DNA of 64,000 nt from contig JAKPAC010000005.1 of assembly GCA_029779645.1 (NCBI GenBank), positions 62,001 through 126,000 of the forward strand, written 5' to 3'. A program made the position numbers and the translations under genes. Positions within the stretch are counted from its first letter, which is position 1; each line of letters starts with the position of its first letter. Origin of the DNA: Actinomycetes bacterium (GTDB taxonomy: Bacteria; Actinomycetota; Actinomycetes; Actinomycetales; Microbacteriaceae). Positions 46,287 through 59,700 of this stretch are shown one piece after another. The notes below the pieces were generated by a model that saw nothing but the letters and a program-made list of their open reading frames with translations, was not told the DNA's origin and made no database searches.

Positions 46287-47586
46287 GGGTATCGCTCCGG
46301 TTCTCGGGAAGGCCATCGGCGGCGGCGTCGGTGCCGCTCGCGCGTTCGACGAAGACGGTGCCGATGCCCCGGCCGCGGCGTCGCGGCGGGCCGGCGGTCA
46401 TGTGCAGCCCGGCGATCCGAGCCTGCGCGCCCGGCTGCGGGATGCGCCCCAGCGCCTTGCCCAGCAGGCCGCCGACCGAGTCGACATCGTCGTCGTCGAG
46501 CTCGACGCCGAAGAGGTCGCCGAGCTCGTCGAGCGGCAGGCGCGCGCTGACGCGGTAGTGATCGGGCGCCAGCTCGACGATGTCGCTGCTGGGCAGGTCG
46601 TACTCGTCGGCGATGTCGCCGACGAGCTCCTCGATCAGGTCCTCGAGGGTGACGAGGCCGGCGATGCCGCCGTACTCGTCGACCACGAGGCACACGTGCA
46701 CCGCGTCGCGCTTCATCTGCTGGAGCAGGCTCTCGGCCTTCATCGACTCGGGCACGAACGCCGCCGGGCGCAGGAGCCCGCGGATCTCGGCCTCGCGCCA
46801 GCCCTCCTCGTTTCGGAAGCCGATCTGCACGAGATCCTTCAGGTAGAGCACGCCCACGACGTCGTCGACCTCACCGTCGATGACGGGCACGCGCGAGACG
46901 CCGGTGTCGAGGAACAGCTGCATGGCCTCGGCGGTGGTGGCCGTGGCATCCACCGTCACCATGTCGGTGCGCGGCACCATCACGGCGCGCACGAAGCGAT
47001 CGGTGAACTCGAACACTGAGTGGATGAGCTCGCGGTCGTCCTCTTCGATCAGCTCGTTCTCGGCCGCCTCGTCGATGATGCTCAGCAGCTGCTCCTCCGA
47101 GGCGAACGACGCGCTGCTGGGCGTGCCCGGCGTGACCCGCTCTCCCGCCCAGGCGAGCGCCCCAGAGAGCGGCCCGAGCAGCACCCGCACGAAGCGCACG
47201 ACGGGTGACGCCGCGCGCAGCAGGCGCTTGGCATGCTGGCGCCCGATGGTGCGGGGGCTCGCGCCCACGAGCACGAACGAGACGCCCGTCATGATGACGG
47301 CAGCGGCGAGCATCGCCCACCAGATGTTGTCGAGCAGCTCGTCGAACGCGACCGTCACCAGCACCGCCGCGGACGTCTCGGCGAGGATGCGGGTGAAGAT
47401 GACCGCGCTGAGCGAACGCTCGACGTCGTCGGCGATCCTGCGCAGGTGCGCCGCGTTGCGACCGGATCGCGCCCACTCGAGCAGATCGACGCGCGAGGTG
47501 ACCGTGAGCGCCGAGTCGAGGGCGGCCATCAGCCCGCCGAGCACCACGAGCAGCGCCGCCGCCACGAACAGAAGGGTGACGATCAT
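46279..47586 (-). CDS. CorC/HlyC family CNNM-CBS membrane protein
   Basis: 435 residues. N-terminal CNNM/DUF21 membrane domain (about 1-150), paired CBS domains (VPRTDMVTVDATATTAEAM and CLVVDEYGGIAGLVTLEDLI) and a C-terminal CorC-HlyC domain (about 340-410). The family is linked to magnesium or cobalt handling. Located between ybeY and era as in many actinobacteria. Confidence 0.9.
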   Translation of the reverse strand: MIVTLLFVAAALLVVLGGLMAALDSALTVTSRVDLLEWARSGRNAAHLRRIADDVERSLSAVIFTRILAETSAAVLVTVAFDELLDNIWWAMLAAAVIMTGVSFVLVGASPRTIGRQHAKRLLRAASPVVRFVRVLLGPLSGALAWAGERVTPGTPSSASFASEEQLLSIIDEAAENELIEEDDRELIHSVFEFTDRFVRAVMVPRTDMVTVDATATTAEAMQLFLDTGVSRVPVIDGEVDDVVGVLYLKDLVQIGFRNEEGWREAEIRGLLRPAAFVPESMKAESLLQQMKRDAVHVCLVVDEYGGIAGLVTLEDLIEELVGDIADEYDLPSSDIVELAPDHYRVSARLPLDELGDLFGVELDDDDVDSVGGLLGKALGRIPQPGAQARIAGLHMTAGPPRRRGRGIGTVFVERASGTDAAADGLPENRSDTRD

Positions 47587-47605
47587 GCCGCGTCGCTCAC
47601 GCCCT

Positions 47606-48067
47606 TCATCGTCGTCGTTCCGAGGCGACGAAGCCGAGCAGCAGCTCGCGCTGCAGCCCGAACATCTCGCGCTCCTCGTCCGGCTCGGCGTGGTCGAAGC
47701 CGAGCAGGTGCAGCACGCCGTGCGTGGTCAGCAGCAGCAGCTCGTCGAGGGTGGAGTGCCCCGCAGCCTGTGCCTGCGTCTCGGCGACCTGCGGGCACAG
47801 CACGATGTCGCCGAGCAGTCCGGGCGGGGTCGGCGCGTCTTCGGTGCCCGGGCGCAGCTCGTCCATGGGAAAGCTCAGCACATCGGTCGGGCCGGGCTCG
47901 TCCATCCACTGCACATGCAGCGCCTCCATGGCGCCCTCGTCGACGAGGATGATCGACAGCTCGGCGTCGGCGCTGACGTGCAGCGCGCCGAGCACGTATT
48001 CGGCGAGCCGGAGCACCCGCGCCTCGTCGATGTCGATCGTCGACTCGTTGTTGATCTCGATGGTCAT
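47606..48067 (-). CDS. ybeY: rRNA maturation endonuclease YbeY
   Basis: 153 residues. Zinc-dependent RNase involved in 16S rRNA 3' processing and ribosome quality control. Metal motif [12 protein letters not shown]; also VLSFPMDEL and [17 protein letters not shown] lies 6 nt before the ATG at 48067. The open frame upstream is not supported. Confidence 0.93.
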   Translation of the reverse strand: MTIEINNESTIDIDEARVLRLAEYVLGALHVSADAELSIILVDEGAMEALHVQWMDEPGPTDVLSFPMDELRPGTEDAPTPPGLLGDIVLCPQVAETQAQAAGHSTLDELLLLTTHGVLHLLGFDHAEPDEEREMFGLQRELLLGFVASERRR

Positions 48068-48110
48068 GCTCGTCCTCGCATCAGGGTGGATCGCTCCGGG
48101 ACCGGGCGCA

Positions 48111-49262
48111 TCAGGGTCGTCCTCGCTTGGGGAGACCGTCGCGCGGGCCGGCTGGGCGCGCTTCACGCGCGCCGCGACGGTCGGCGCGCGCCGCGAACTG
48201 CGCGGCCTCCTCGCGCTCGAAGCGCGCGGCGAGGCGCGCCTCGTCGTACTCGGTGTACGCATCGACGATTCTGCCGACGAGCGTGTGCCGCACCACGTCG
48301 TCGCTGGTCAGCCGTGAGAAGTGGATGTCGTCGATCCCGTCGAGCACGCGGGTCACGAGCCGAAGGCCCGAGGCGCCGCCCGGGAGGTCGATCTGCGTGA
48401 TGTCGCCGGTGACCACCATCCGCGTGCCGAAGCCGAGCCGGGTCAGGAACATCTTCATCTGCTCGGGCGTCGTGTTCTGCGCCTCGTCGAGCACCACGAA
48501 CGAGTCGTTGAGCGTCCGTCCGCGCATGTAGGCGAGCGGCGCCACCTCGATCGTGCCCGCCGCGATGAGCTTGGGCACGAGCTCCGGCTCCATCATCTCG
48601 TTGAGCGCGTCGTAGAGCGGGCGCAGGTACGGGTCGATCTTGTCGTTGAGCGTGCCGGGCAGAAACCCGAGGCGCTCCCCCGCCTCGACGGCGGGACGGG
48701 TCAGGATGATGCGGCTGACCTCCTTGCGCTGCAGCGCCTGCACGGCCATCGCCATCGCCAGGTAGGTCTTGCCCGTGCCCGCCGGGCCGATGCCGAACAC
48801 GATCGTGTTCTCGGCCATGGCGTCGACGTACTCGCGCTGCCCGGTGGTCTTCGGGCGGATGACCCGGCCACGGGAGGTCAGGATCGCCTCGCCCAGCACC
48901 TCGGACGGGCGGGTGCCGTCCTCCCGCTCGAGGATCCGCGCCGACGACACGACATCGAACGGCTGGAGGTCGTGCCCTGAGCGCGTCATCTCGAGCAGCT
49001 CGCCCACGAGCCGGCGCGCGCCGTCGACCGCCGCCTGCGGCCCCGTGAGCATGATCTCGTTGCCGCGCACGTGCACATCGACCTCGGGGTGCTCGCGCTC
49101 GACGACGCGCAGGAGGCGATCGTGCGGGCCGAGCAGCTGCACCATCGCGATGCCGTCCACGTGGATGCGCTCGACGGCCTCGCCGCGCGCGGCGCCTTCC
49201 TGCGGTGCGGCATCGGGGCCGGCCGCGCCGCCGTCCGATTCGGGCGTTCCGGCCTCAGTCAC
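48111..49262 (-). CDS. phoH: PhoH-family ATPase
   Basis: 383 residues. Walker [18 protein letters not shown], then [17 protein letters not shown], Walker [10 protein letters not shown] and [10 protein letters not shown]; an N-terminal RNA-binding-like region ([10 protein letters not shown]) precedes. Probable RNA helicase/nuclease partner of YbeY. GTG at 49262 overlaps the HIT stop (GTGACTGA); ATG at 49277 is the alternative. Confidence 0.9.
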   Translation of the reverse strand: MTEAGTPESDGGAAGPDAAPQEGAARGEAVERIHVDGIAMVQLLGPHDRLLRVVEREHPEVDVHVRGNEIMLTGPQAAVDGARRLVGELLEMTRSGHDLQPFDVVSSARILEREDGTRPSEVLGEAILTSRGRVIRPKTTGQREYVDAMAENTIVFGIGPAGTGKTYLAMAMAVQALQRKEVSRIILTRPAVEAGERLGFLPGTLNDKIDPYLRPLYDALNEMMEPELVPKLIAAGTIEVAPLAYMRGRTLNDSFVVLDEAQNTTPEQMKMFLTRLGFGTRMVVTGDITQIDLPGGASGLRLVTRVLDGIDDIHFSRLTSDDVVRHTLVGRIVDAYTEYDEARLAARFEREEAAQFAARADRRGAREARPAGPRDGLPKRGRP

Positions 49263-49623
49263 CAAGGCTCGTCTCATCGAGGTCGCCGCCGAGCACGTGC
49301 GCGTGCACGTGGAACACCGTCTGTCCGGCGGAGGCGCCCGTGTTGAACACCAGCCGGAACTCGGGGCTGCCCTGCTCGGCCGCCACCGTGTTCGCCAGAG
49401 CGACCATCTCGGCCAGCAGCGCCGGGTCGCCGGCGGCGAGCTCGACGACGTTGCGGTACTTGGAGCTCTTCGGGATCACCAGCAGGTGCACGGGCGCCTT
49501 CGGCGCGATGTCGACGATGGCGAACACTCGCTCGGTCTCGCCGACGATCGTGCCCGGGATCTCGCCCTCGAGGATGCGGGTGAACACGGATGGCGCGTGC
49601 GCGGACGCCGGAGACTCACTCAT
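49255..49623 (-). CDS. HIT-domain protein
   Basis: 122 residues. Histidine-triad nucleotide-binding protein with VFHVHAHVLGG near the C-terminus and FTRILEGEIPGTIVGE at the start. Likely a nucleoside phosphoramidase. TAGACT ends 7 nt before the ATG, a possible leaderless start. Confidence 0.93.
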   Translation of the reverse strand: MSESPASAHAPSVFTRILEGEIPGTIVGETERVFAIVDIAPKAPVHLLVIPKSSKYRNVVELAAGDPALLAEMVALANTVAAEQGSPEFRLVFNTGASAGQTVFHVHAHVLGGDLDETSLGD

Positions 49624-49662
49624 GGCAGCCAGTCTATCGCCGAGGCCTCGGACCGCGGCGGA

Positions 49663-50445
49663 TCACCAGCGCCCCAGCAGCACGCTGACCACGGCCAGCG
49701 CGGCCGGGCCCGCCGTCGAGGTGCGCAGCACCGTCTCGCCCATCCGCGCGGGCGTCGCCCCGGCTGCGGCGAGCCGCTCGAGCTCCTCCGGCGAGAAGCC
49801 GCCCTCCGGGCCCACGACCAGCACGAGATCGCGCTCGTCGGCCACGGTGCTGGCCCCGGCGCCGGCACCCGCGAGCCTCAGCTCGCTCAGGCGCGCCGCG
49901 GCGGTCGGCTCGAGCAGCAGCATACGCGAGGTCGCCGCAAGCGCGACAAGATCGCCGGTCGTCACGAGCGGGCCCACCTCGGGCACGCGCGCGCGATGCG
50001 CCTGCTTGGATGCCTCGCGCACGATCGTCGCCCAGCGGGCGAGCCCCTTCGCGACCTTGGGGCCGTCCCAGCGCGAGACGCTCCGCGACGCCGCCCACGG
50101 GAGCACCGCGTCCACCCCGAGCTCGGTCGCTGCCTGGATGGCAAGCTCGTCGCGATCGCCCTTCGCGAGCGCCTGCACGAGCACGAGGCGGGGGCTTCCC
50201 GCTTCGACTCGGCGCACGGCGGTGACGCGCACGATCACCTCGGCGGCCTCGGCGCGTTCGCACACCCCGTCGGCCAGCGTGCCGCGACCGTCGCCGACGG
50301 TCACCGCCTCGCCGGCGCGTACGCGGCGCACGGTCACGGCGTGGCGCGCCTCGGCGCCGGCGAGCACGACGACCGCGTTCGGCAGGATCTCGCCGTGCTC
50401 GTCGAGCAGCGCCGGGAGCTCGTCGACGATGAAGTGCAGCGCCAC
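49663..50445 (-). CDS. rsmE: 16S rRNA (uracil1498-N3)-methyltransferase
   Basis: 260 residues. SPOUT methyltransferase. GAEARHAVTVRRVRAGEAVTV is the N-terminal domain; SAM-knot motifs LVVGPEGGFSPEEL and MGETVLRTSTAGPAAL. GTG at 50445 follows the dnaJ stop by 4 nt, so it belongs to the heat-shock operon. Confidence 0.93.
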   Translation of the reverse strand: MALHFIVDELPALLDEHGEILPNAVVVLAGAEARHAVTVRRVRAGEAVTVGDGRGTLADGVCERAEAAEVIVRVTAVRRVEAGSPRLVLVQALAKGDRDELAIQAATELGVDAVLPWAASRSVSRWDGPKVAKGLARWATIVREASKQAHRARVPEVGPLVTTGDLVALAATSRMLLLEPTAAARLSELRLAGAGAGASTVADERDLVLVVGPEGGFSPEELERLAAAGATPARMGETVLRTSTAGPAALAVVSVLLGRW

Positions 50446-50449
50446 CGGC

Positions 50450-51553
50450 CTACGCGCCCCGGAACCGGTCGCGCAGCTTCGAGAACAGGCCCTGATGGAA
50501 CTCGCTGAGCTTCGGACCCGGGGTCTTCGCCTTGGCCGCGAACTGCTCGATGAGCTTGCGCTGCGAGGAGTCGAGCTTGGTGGGGGTGAGCACCTGCACG
50601 CCGACCCGCAGATCGCCGCGCTGCGAGCCGCGCAGCGGGGTGATGCCGCGGCCCTTCATCGTCAGCACGTCGCTGCTCTGCACGCCGGGGCGGATCTCGA
50701 GGTCGACCGGCCCGTCGAGCCCCTCGATCGTGGTCGTGGTGCCGAGGATCGCGTCGGTCATCGAGACCTCGAGCGTCGCGAGCAGGTCGTCGCCGTCGCG
50801 GCTGAAGATCGGGTGGTTCTGCACCTCGACCTGCAGGTACAGGTCGCCGTTCGGGCCGCCGGCGGGGCCGACCTCGCCCGATCCGGGCAGCTGCAGGCGC
50901 AGCCCGCTCTCGACGCCGGCGGGCACGTCGATCGAGACGGTGCGGCGCGAGCGCACGCGCCCCTGCCCCTGGCAGGTGTCGCAGGGGTACGGGATCACCG
51001 TGCCGTAGCCATGGCACGAGCCGCAGGGCGCCTGCGTGATCACGTTGCCGAGCAGCGAGCGCACCTGCCGCTGCACGTGCCCCGTGCCGTGGCAGATGTC
51101 GCAGGTGACCGGGTGGGTGCCCGGCTGCGTGCACTCGCCGTTGCAGGTCTCGCACAGCACGGCCGTGTCGACCTCGATGTCGCGGTGCGCGCCGAAGACG
51201 ACGTCGCCGAGCTCGAGTGTGACGTGCACGAGCGCGTCCTGACCGCGCTCACGGCGCGAGCGCGGTCGGCCCGCTCGGCTGCCGCCGCCCCCGCCGAAGA
51301 ACGTCTCGAAGATGTCGCCGAAGCCGCCGAAGCCCGCCCCGCCGAACGCGTCGCCGCCGGAGTCGTAGCGGCGGCGCTGCTCGGGATCGCTCAGCACGTC
51401 GTAGGCGTGCGTGACGAGCTTGAACTGCTCCGCGGCCTCCTCGCCGGGGTTCACGTCGGGGTGAAGCTGACGCGCCTTCTTGCGGTAAGCCTTCTTGATC
51501 TCGTCGAGGGTCGCGTCGCGCGACACGCCGAGGACGTCGTAGTGGTCAGCCAC
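50450..51553 (-). CDS. dnaJ: chaperone DnaJ
   Basis: 367 residues. J domain with HPD (QLHPDVNPG), Gly/Phe region ([18 protein letters not shown]), four zinc repeats ([32 protein letters not shown]; the first departs from CxxCxGxG) and substrate-binding C-terminus. AAAGG lies before the GTG. It follows hrcA by 73 nt, the DnaJ2 type of actinobacteria. Confidence 0.95.
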   Translation of the reverse strand: MADHYDVLGVSRDATLDEIKKAYRKKARQLHPDVNPGEEAAEQFKLVTHAYDVLSDPEQRRRYDSGGDAFGGAGFGGFGDIFETFFGGGGGSRAGRPRSRRERGQDALVHVTLELGDVVFGAHRDIEVDTAVLCETCNGECTQPGTHPVTCDICHGTGHVQRQVRSLLGNVITQAPCGSCHGYGTVIPYPCDTCQGQGRVRSRRTVSIDVPAGVESGLRLQLPGSGEVGPAGGPNGDLYLQVEVQNHPIFSRDGDDLLATLEVSMTDAILGTTTTIEGLDGPVDLEIRPGVQSSDVLTMKGRGITPLRGSQRGDLRVGVQVLTPTKLDSSQRKLIEQFAAKAKTPGPKLSEFHQGLFSKLRDRFRGA

Positions 51554-51626
51554 TGTGGCCTTTCTGCGCGCCGCATCGGCGCGTGTGTTGTCTGTCGTGT
51601 TCGAGGGATGTCGAGTTCGGGATGCT

Positions 51627-52667
51627 TCAGCGACGAGCCTCGTCGTCGTCGAGCAGGTGGGAGAGGTACCGCGCCACCGCGCGTGCCGCGGCGAGGTTCG
51701 ACGAGTAGTCCATCCGGGTCGGGCCGAGCACGCCGACGCGCGCGATCGCGCCCGACGCGTCGTACTGTCCCGTCAGCACCGAGGTCTCCGGAAGCCCGAA
51801 CGGCTCGTTCTCGCGACCGATGCTCGCCGCGAGCCCGTGCCGGTCGGCGACCATCTCGGTCATCAGCCGCAGCAGCGTCGCCTGCTCCTCGATCGCCTCG
51901 AGGACGGGGTAGATGCTGCCGCGGAAGTCCTGCTCGCGACGCGCGAGGTTGGCGGCGCCGGCCATGACGAGGCGGTCGGCGCGGAAGCCCTCGAGCTCCT
52001 CCGCGATGACGGCGCTGACCGTCAGCAGGTGCTCGTCGAGGCGGTTCGCCACGGGCGCGTCGGCGCCCGTCAGCCCGTCGATGCGCGCGGCGCACTCCTG
52101 GATGGTGAGGCCGACGCAGATCGAGCCCAGGCGCCCGCGCAGGCAGCCCAGGTCGGCGTCGTCGATGTCGCCGCGCAGCCCGACGATCCGCTGGCTGACA
52201 CGACCCGTGTCGGTCACGACGATCACCAGCAGGCGATTGGATGCCAGCGCCACCAGCTCGATGTGCGTCACATGCGCCCGCTCGAACGAGGGGTACTGCA
52301 CGAGCGCGACCTGTCCGGTCAGCTGCGCGAGGACCCTGACCGTGCGGGCGAGCAGGTCGTCGAGATCGCCGGGCTCGTCGAGGAATCCGGCGATGGCGGA
52401 GCGCTGCGCGCTCGAGAGCGGGCGAATCTCGGCGAGATGGTCGACGAAGACCCGGTACCCCTTGTCGGTCGGCACCCGACCCGAGGAGGTGTGCGGCGCG
52501 ACGATGAGCTCTTCATCCTCGAGCAGGGCCATGTCGTTGCGGATCGTCGCGGCAGAGACGCCGAACGCATGCCGCTCGACGATCGACCTGCTGCCGACCG
52601 GCTCATGCGTCTGCACGTAGTCCTGGACGATCGCCCGAAGCACTTGCAGGCCACGTTCCGAAACCAT
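51627..52667 (-). CDS. hrcA: heat-inducible transcription repressor HrcA
   Basis: 346 residues. Winged helix ([20 protein letters not shown], then [18 protein letters not shown]) and the HrcA regulatory domain. It binds CIRCE. ATG at 52667 has GGGAGG 5 nt upstream, preferred over GTG at 52673. A CIRCE element lies 14 nt upstream, so it is autoregulated together with dnaJ. Confidence 0.95.
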   Translation of the reverse strand: MVSERGLQVLRAIVQDYVQTHEPVGSRSIVERHAFGVSAATIRNDMALLEDEELIVAPHTSSGRVPTDKGYRVFVDHLAEIRPLSSAQRSAIAGFLDEPGDLDDLLARTVRVLAQLTGQVALVQYPSFERAHVTHIELVALASNRLLVIVVTDTGRVSQRIVGLRGDIDDADLGCLRGRLGSICVGLTIQECAARIDGLTGADAPVANRLDEHLLTVSAVIAEELEGFRADRLVMAGAANLARREQDFRGSIYPVLEAIEEQATLLRLMTEMVADRHGLAASIGRENEPFGLPETSVLTGQYDASGAIARVGVLGPTRMDYSSNLAAARAVARYLSHLLDDDEARR

Positions 52668-52681
52668 GGTCACCTCCCGCC

Positions 52682-52712
52682 TGGCACTCGAACTCCGAGA
52701 GTGCCAATTCTA
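52682..52712 (-). promoter_or_regulatory. CIRCE element and promoter of hrcA-dnaJ
   Basis: TGGCACTC-N9-GAGTGCCA (52682-52706), close to the consensus inverted repeat of HrcA sites. On the minus strand a -10 hexamer TAGAAT (52712-52707) abuts it, so the operator covers the transcription start. Confidence 0.9.
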
Positions 52713-52727
52713 CCCATGTCGCGGGCG

Positions 52728-53948
52728 CTATGGCGTCAGCGCGCGCACGACGGCGTCGGCGAGCAGCCTGCCCTGCAGGGTCAGCACGATCCGTCCCCTG
52801 ATCGCCGCCGCGCCGTCGATCAGGCCGTCGGCGATGAGCCCGGCGACGGCGGAGCGCCTGCTCGGGGTCACGGCATCCACCGCCACGCCCTCGCGGATGC
52901 GCGACTCGAGCAGCAGCCGCTCAACCCCGCGCACCTGCTCGTCGAGCAGCTCGCGACCGGCCGCCGGCGACTCGCCGAGCGCGAGGCGCTGCGCGTACGC
53001 GGCGGGGTGCTTGACGTTCCACCAGCGCAGCCCCGCGATGTGGCTGTGCGCGCCCGGGCCGTAGCCCCACCAGTCCTGGCCCCGCCAGTAGGCCAGGTTG
53101 TGCCGCGAGCGCTGCGCCGGCCCCCGCGACCAGTTGCTGACCTCGTACCACTCGAAGCCCGCCGCCGCGAGGGTGGCGTCGGCAAGCTCGTACATGTCGG
53201 CCTGCAGGTCGTCGTCGGGCGCGGGCACCTCGCCGCGGCGGATCTGCCGGGCGAGCTTGGTGCCGTCCTCGATGATCAGCGCGTAGGCCGAGAGGTGGTC
53301 GGGCCCGTGCGCGAGCGCCGTGTCGAGCGAGTTCCGCCAGTCGTCGAGCGACTCCCCCGGCGCGCCGTAGATCAGATCCAGGCTCACGTCGAGCCCCGCG
53401 CCGCGCGCGGCCGCAACGGCCGAGGCGATGTTCGCGGGGTTGTGGGTGCGCTCGAGCGCCGCCAGCACGTGCGGCACCGCCGACTGCATGCCGATCGACA
53501 TCCGGGTGACCCCGGCGGCCGCGAGCTCGTCGACGACGGCGGGCGTCACGGTGTCGGGGTTCGCCTCGACGGTGACCTCCGCACCGGGGGCGAGCCCGAA
53601 CGCGTCGCGCACCCCGGCCAGCATCCGGCCGAGATCGCCGGCGGGCAGCAGCGTCGGCGTGCCACCGCCGAAGAACACAGTGGATGCCTCACGCCGCGGC
53701 GCTCCGGCACGCGCGAGCACGCCGACCGAGAGCTCGATCTCGCGCAGCAGGGTGTCGGCGTACTGGTCCTGCCTGGCGCCGTGCAGCTCCGTGGCGGTGT
53801 ACGTGTTGAAGTCGCAGTATCCGCATCGCACGCGGCAGAACGGCACGTGCAGGTACACCCCGAAGTCGATCGCGGGGTCGACGATCAGCGCGTTCGGAAG
53901 CGCACCGTCGGCGGGTGCGGGATCGCCGATGGGAAGCGGGCCGGCCAT
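52728..53948 (-). CDS. hemW: heme chaperone HemW
   Basis: 406 residues. Radical-SAM protein once called oxygen-independent coproporphyrinogen oxidase-like. Iron-sulfur motif VPFCRVRCGYCDFNTYT, then STVFFGGGTPTLLP and VTVEANPDTV; the HemW C-terminal domain follows. AGGGGAG lies before the ATG at 53948 and spans the DUF1990 stop. Confidence 0.92.
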   Translation of the reverse strand: MAGPLPIGDPAPADGALPNALIVDPAIDFGVYLHVPFCRVRCGYCDFNTYTATELHGARQDQYADTLLREIELSVGVLARAGAPRREASTVFFGGGTPTLLPAGDLGRMLAGVRDAFGLAPGAEVTVEANPDTVTPAVVDELAAAGVTRMSIGMQSAVPHVLAALERTHNPANIASAVAAARGAGLDVSLDLIYGAPGESLDDWRNSLDTALAHGPDHLSAYALIIEDGTKLARQIRRGEVPAPDDDLQADMYELADATLAAAGFEWYEVSNWSRGPAQRSRHNLAYWRGQDWWGYGPGAHSHIAGLRWWNVKHPAAYAQRLALGESPAAGRELLDEQVRGVERLLLESRIREGVAVDAVTPSRRSAVAGLIADGLIDGAAAIRGRIVLTLQGRLLADAVVRALTP

Positions 53949-53956
53949 GGGCTCCC

Positions 53957-54607
53957 CTACGCGGGGCTCACCCACAGGGGTGACATCGCGCGCAGGTAGC
54001 GTGTGAACAGCTCGCGGCGGCGCCGCTGCACGAGGCGGGGCACGAGACGGTACAGCCAGGCCACGGGCGTGTCGAAGGCGCGAACGGTGAACCACACCTC
54101 GTCGTTGGGCAGCCAGGTGATCATGAACGACTCCTCGCCGCTGACGACCGAGTCGCCCACGGTGCCGAGCGCGAACCCGATGCGCTTGGCCTCCTCGACG
54201 GCGAAGATCACGCGCAGCTCGGCGTCGACCTTCAAGCCGCCCAGCCGGCCGTGCACGCGCACGGTCGAGCCGGCACTCACCAGCGGCGTGCCCTCGGCGT
54301 CGAAGCGCTGCTCGGCCATGAGGCTGGGCGGCACGATCGGCCTGCCCTCCTCGTCGAAGCTGACGCCCGAGTACCCGGGCGCCGACGCCGGGCGCACCTC
54401 GGCGACCGTCAGCCCGCCGGCCTTGAGCGCCTGCCACGACAGCAGCGACTCGCCTGCAGTGCGGAAGCGCTCCTCGCCGCTGCCCAGGCGCCAGGACTCC
54501 TCGGCGGGACGCGCGCCGTGCGGCGGGTACTGCATGAGGTCGCTCGCCTGGGTCGCGCCAACCGCGGCGTAGTCGACCGTCTCGTCTCGAAAGCTTGCTC
54601 GACGCAT
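53957..54607 (-). CDS. DUF1990 family protein
   Basis: 216 residues. I recognise the DUF1990 family, found beside lepA in actinobacteria; function unknown. Typical stretches: RFRTAGESLLSWQALKAGG, GFALGTVGDSVVSGEESFMI, WLYRLVPRLVQRRRRELFTR. TAGGCT ends 7 nt before the ATG, suggesting a leaderless start; it lies 39 nt after lepA. Confidence 0.82.
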   Translation of the reverse strand: MRRASFRDETVDYAAVGATQASDLMQYPPHGARPAEESWRLGSGEERFRTAGESLLSWQALKAGGLTVAEVRPASAPGYSGVSFDEEGRPIVPPSLMAEQRFDAEGTPLVSAGSTVRVHGRLGGLKVDAELRVIFAVEEAKRIGFALGTVGDSVVSGEESFMITWLPNDEVWFTVRAFDTPVAWLYRLVPRLVQRRRRELFTRYLRAMSPLWVSPA

Positions 54608-54646
54608 GAACTTCAGCCTAATTGCGAGCAGTCCGCGACACGCGGG

Positions 54647-56509
<1,863 letters not shown>

Positions 56510-56781
56510 ATTCCCGCGATTCTACCGGGCCGGCGCGCGCTTCGCCCCCGCCGGCCGCTCGGCCCCCGGCGACCCCACGGATTCCCACCGCCGCGCGCCG
56601 CGGTCGGCACCCGCGCCCGCTCGCCCGACGCGCACACCGAAGCGTTCTCCGCCCGGTGCGCGAGGGTTCACCTCCGGGGTCTTGCGGCGGTCTGACGAGT
56701 ACGGGATGCTCGTGTCCAATCGGCTGGTTTCGCCGCGGCCCATCCCTGCTGCGGCACCGTTTCTCAGTGTGGAGCAGACCA

Positions 56782-59700
56782 ATGAACCCTGTGCAGACCG
56801 ACCCGTCCACCGCATTGCCCGCCTGGAGAGCGAGGGCGCGACGACCGCTCGCGGCCACAGCCGCGATGGTCACCGCGGTCGCACTGTTCGGGCTCGCGCC
56901 GATCTCGGCGAACGCCGCCGTGGGCACCACGCCGCGCGTGCTGATCAACGAGGTCTACGGTGGCGGCGGCAACAGCGGCGCGCCGATCAATCGCGACTTC
57001 GTCGAGCTGGTCAACACCACCGACGCCGCCGTCGATCTTGCGGGCTGGAGCGTGCAGTACGCCTCCGCGACGGGGACCAGCTGGCAGGTTACGCCGCTCA
57101 GCGGCACCCTTCCCGCCGGGGCCACCTGGGTGGTCGGGCAGGCCGCGGGGGCCGGCGCGCAGCCGAGCTTCACGGTCAACACCGAGGGCTCGATCCCGAT
57201 GAGCGGCAGCGCCGGCAAGGTCGCGCTCGTGCAGGGCACCGCCGCTCTCACCGGCACCGGCGCCACGATCGCCGACGACCCCGCCGTCGTCGACCTCGTC
57301 GGCTTCGGCGCCGCGAACGGGTTCGCGGGCACCGCCCCGGCGCCGGGCACGACGAACGCCACCTCGGTCTCGCGCGACGCCGCGCACACGAACACGGCCG
57401 ACAACGCGCGGGACTTCACCGCGGGTGCGCCGACGCCGGAGGCCTGGACGAGCACCGACCCCGACCCTGATCCCGACCCGGATCCGGATCCCGACCCCAC
57501 GACGGTGACGATCGCGCAGGTGCAGGGCACCGGCGACGCGTCGCCGCTCGCGGGACAGACCGTCACCACGACCGGCGTGGTCACCGCCGTGTACCCGACC
57601 GGCGGCTTCAGCGGCTACTACATCCAGACCCCCGGCACGGGCGGCGCGATCGACCTCGCGACGCACACCGCCTCGGATGGCCTGTTCGTCTACAGCGCGT
57701 CGACGGCCGCGACCGTCGCGATCGGGCAGCACGTCCAGGTGACCGGCCTCGTGAGCGAGTACTTCGGGCTCACCCAGATCGCCGTCGCCGATGCCGCATC
57801 GCTCGTGCAGCTGACCGACGCCGTGACCGCCCCGGCCCCGGCAGCGCTCGCCTGGCCGGCCGATGCCGCGCAGCGCGAGTCGCTCGAGGGCATGCTCTTC
57901 GCGCCGCAGGGCGCCTTCACGGTGAGCAACACCTACGCCACCAACCAGTACGGCGAGGTCGGCCTCGCCGCCGGCACGACGCCGCTGCGTCAGCCCACCG
58001 ATGTCGCCCGCCCGGGCACGCCGGAGGCCGCCGCCGTGGCAGCCGACAACGCCGCGCGCGGCGTCGTGCTCGACGATGGCGTCACCACGAACTTCCTGAG
58101 CGCGGCGAACAGCTCGCTCACTCCCCCATGGGTCTCGCTCACCGCGCCCGTGGTGGTCGGCGCCGCCGTCACCTTCACCAAGCCGGTCATCGTCGACTAC
58201 CGCAACAACGCCTGGAAGCTCAACCCCACGGCGCCGCTGTCGGCGTCGGCCCCCGCAGACGCCCCGGCCTCGTTCGCGAACCCGAGGACCGCGGCGCCGG
58301 AATCGGTCGGCGGTCAGCTCTCGATCGCCTCGTTCAACGTGCTGAACTACTTCACCACGCTCGGCGACCAGAACCCGTCGTGCGTCCCGTACCGCGATCG
58401 CGCCGGCAACGGCGTCACCGTGCGCGAGGGATGCGACCAGCGCGGCGCATGGAGCGCGGCAGACCTGCAGCGTCAGCAGGACAAGCTCGTCTCCGCGATC
58501 AGCGCGCTGGATGCCGACGTCGTCGGCCTCATGGAGATCGAGAACTCGGCGGTGCTCGGCGAGAGCGCCGACGAAGCCACTGCCACGCTGGTCGGCGCGC
58601 TCAACGCCGCCGCGGGCGAGACCCGCTGGGCCTTCGTGCCGTCGTCGACCGAGCTGCCCCCGCTCGCGCAGCAGGACGTGATCACGAACGCGATCATCTA
58701 CCAGCTCGACGCAGCGACGCCGCTCGGTGCCTCCCGCGCGCTCGGCACGCAGAGCGGGAGCGACCAGGCGTTCGGCAACGCGCGCGAGCCGATCGGCCAG
58801 GTCTTCGGGCCGGCGGCCGGCGGCGCGCCGGTGCTCGTGGTCGTCAACCACTTCAAGTCGAAGGGATCGCCCGGCCCCTGGCCAGGCGATGCAGACGCTG
58901 GCGACGGCCAGGGCGCATCCAACGCGTCGCGCATCAAGCAGGCCACCGCGCTTCGCGACTGGGTCTCGGCCATCAAGGGCGACACCGACTCGGTGGCACT
59001 GGTCGGCGACTTCAACTCGTACGGGATGGAGGACCCCCTGCAGGTGCTCTACGACGCGGGATACGCCGACGCCGCGGACGCGCTGGGCGTGAAGACCTCC
59101 ACCTACTCGTTCGGCGGGCTCTCGGGATCGCTCGACCACGTCCTGCTGAACGGCCCGGCCCTCGATCGAGCCAGCGGCGCCGACATCTGGAACATCAACT
59201 CGGGCGAGTCGGTGGCGCTGGAGTACAGCCGCTACAACGCGCACGGAACGCTGTTCTACGCGCCGGACGCGTACCGCTCGTCCGACCACGATCCGGTCAA
59301 GGTCGGCCTCGCCGCCGATGCTGCGCCGATCACCCTGACGCTGCTCGGCATCAACGACTTCCACGGTCGCATCGACAGCAACACGGTGAAGGTCGCGGGC
59401 ACGTTCGAGCAGCTGCGCGCAGCGGCACAGGGCCCGGTCCTGGCGCTCGCGCAGGGCGACCTCATCGGCGCCTCGCTGTTCGCCTCGTCGGTTGCGAAGG
59501 ACAAGCCCACGATCGACGTGTTCAACGCGCTCGATCTGGATGTCGCGACGGTGGGCAACCACGAGTTCGACCGCGGATTCGCCGACCTCACCGACCGTGT
59601 GATGCACGAGGCGCACTTCCCGTACATCGGCGCGAACGTCTACCTCAAGGGCACGACGACCCCCGCGCTGCAGGAGTATGAGCTGTTCGACATCGACGGC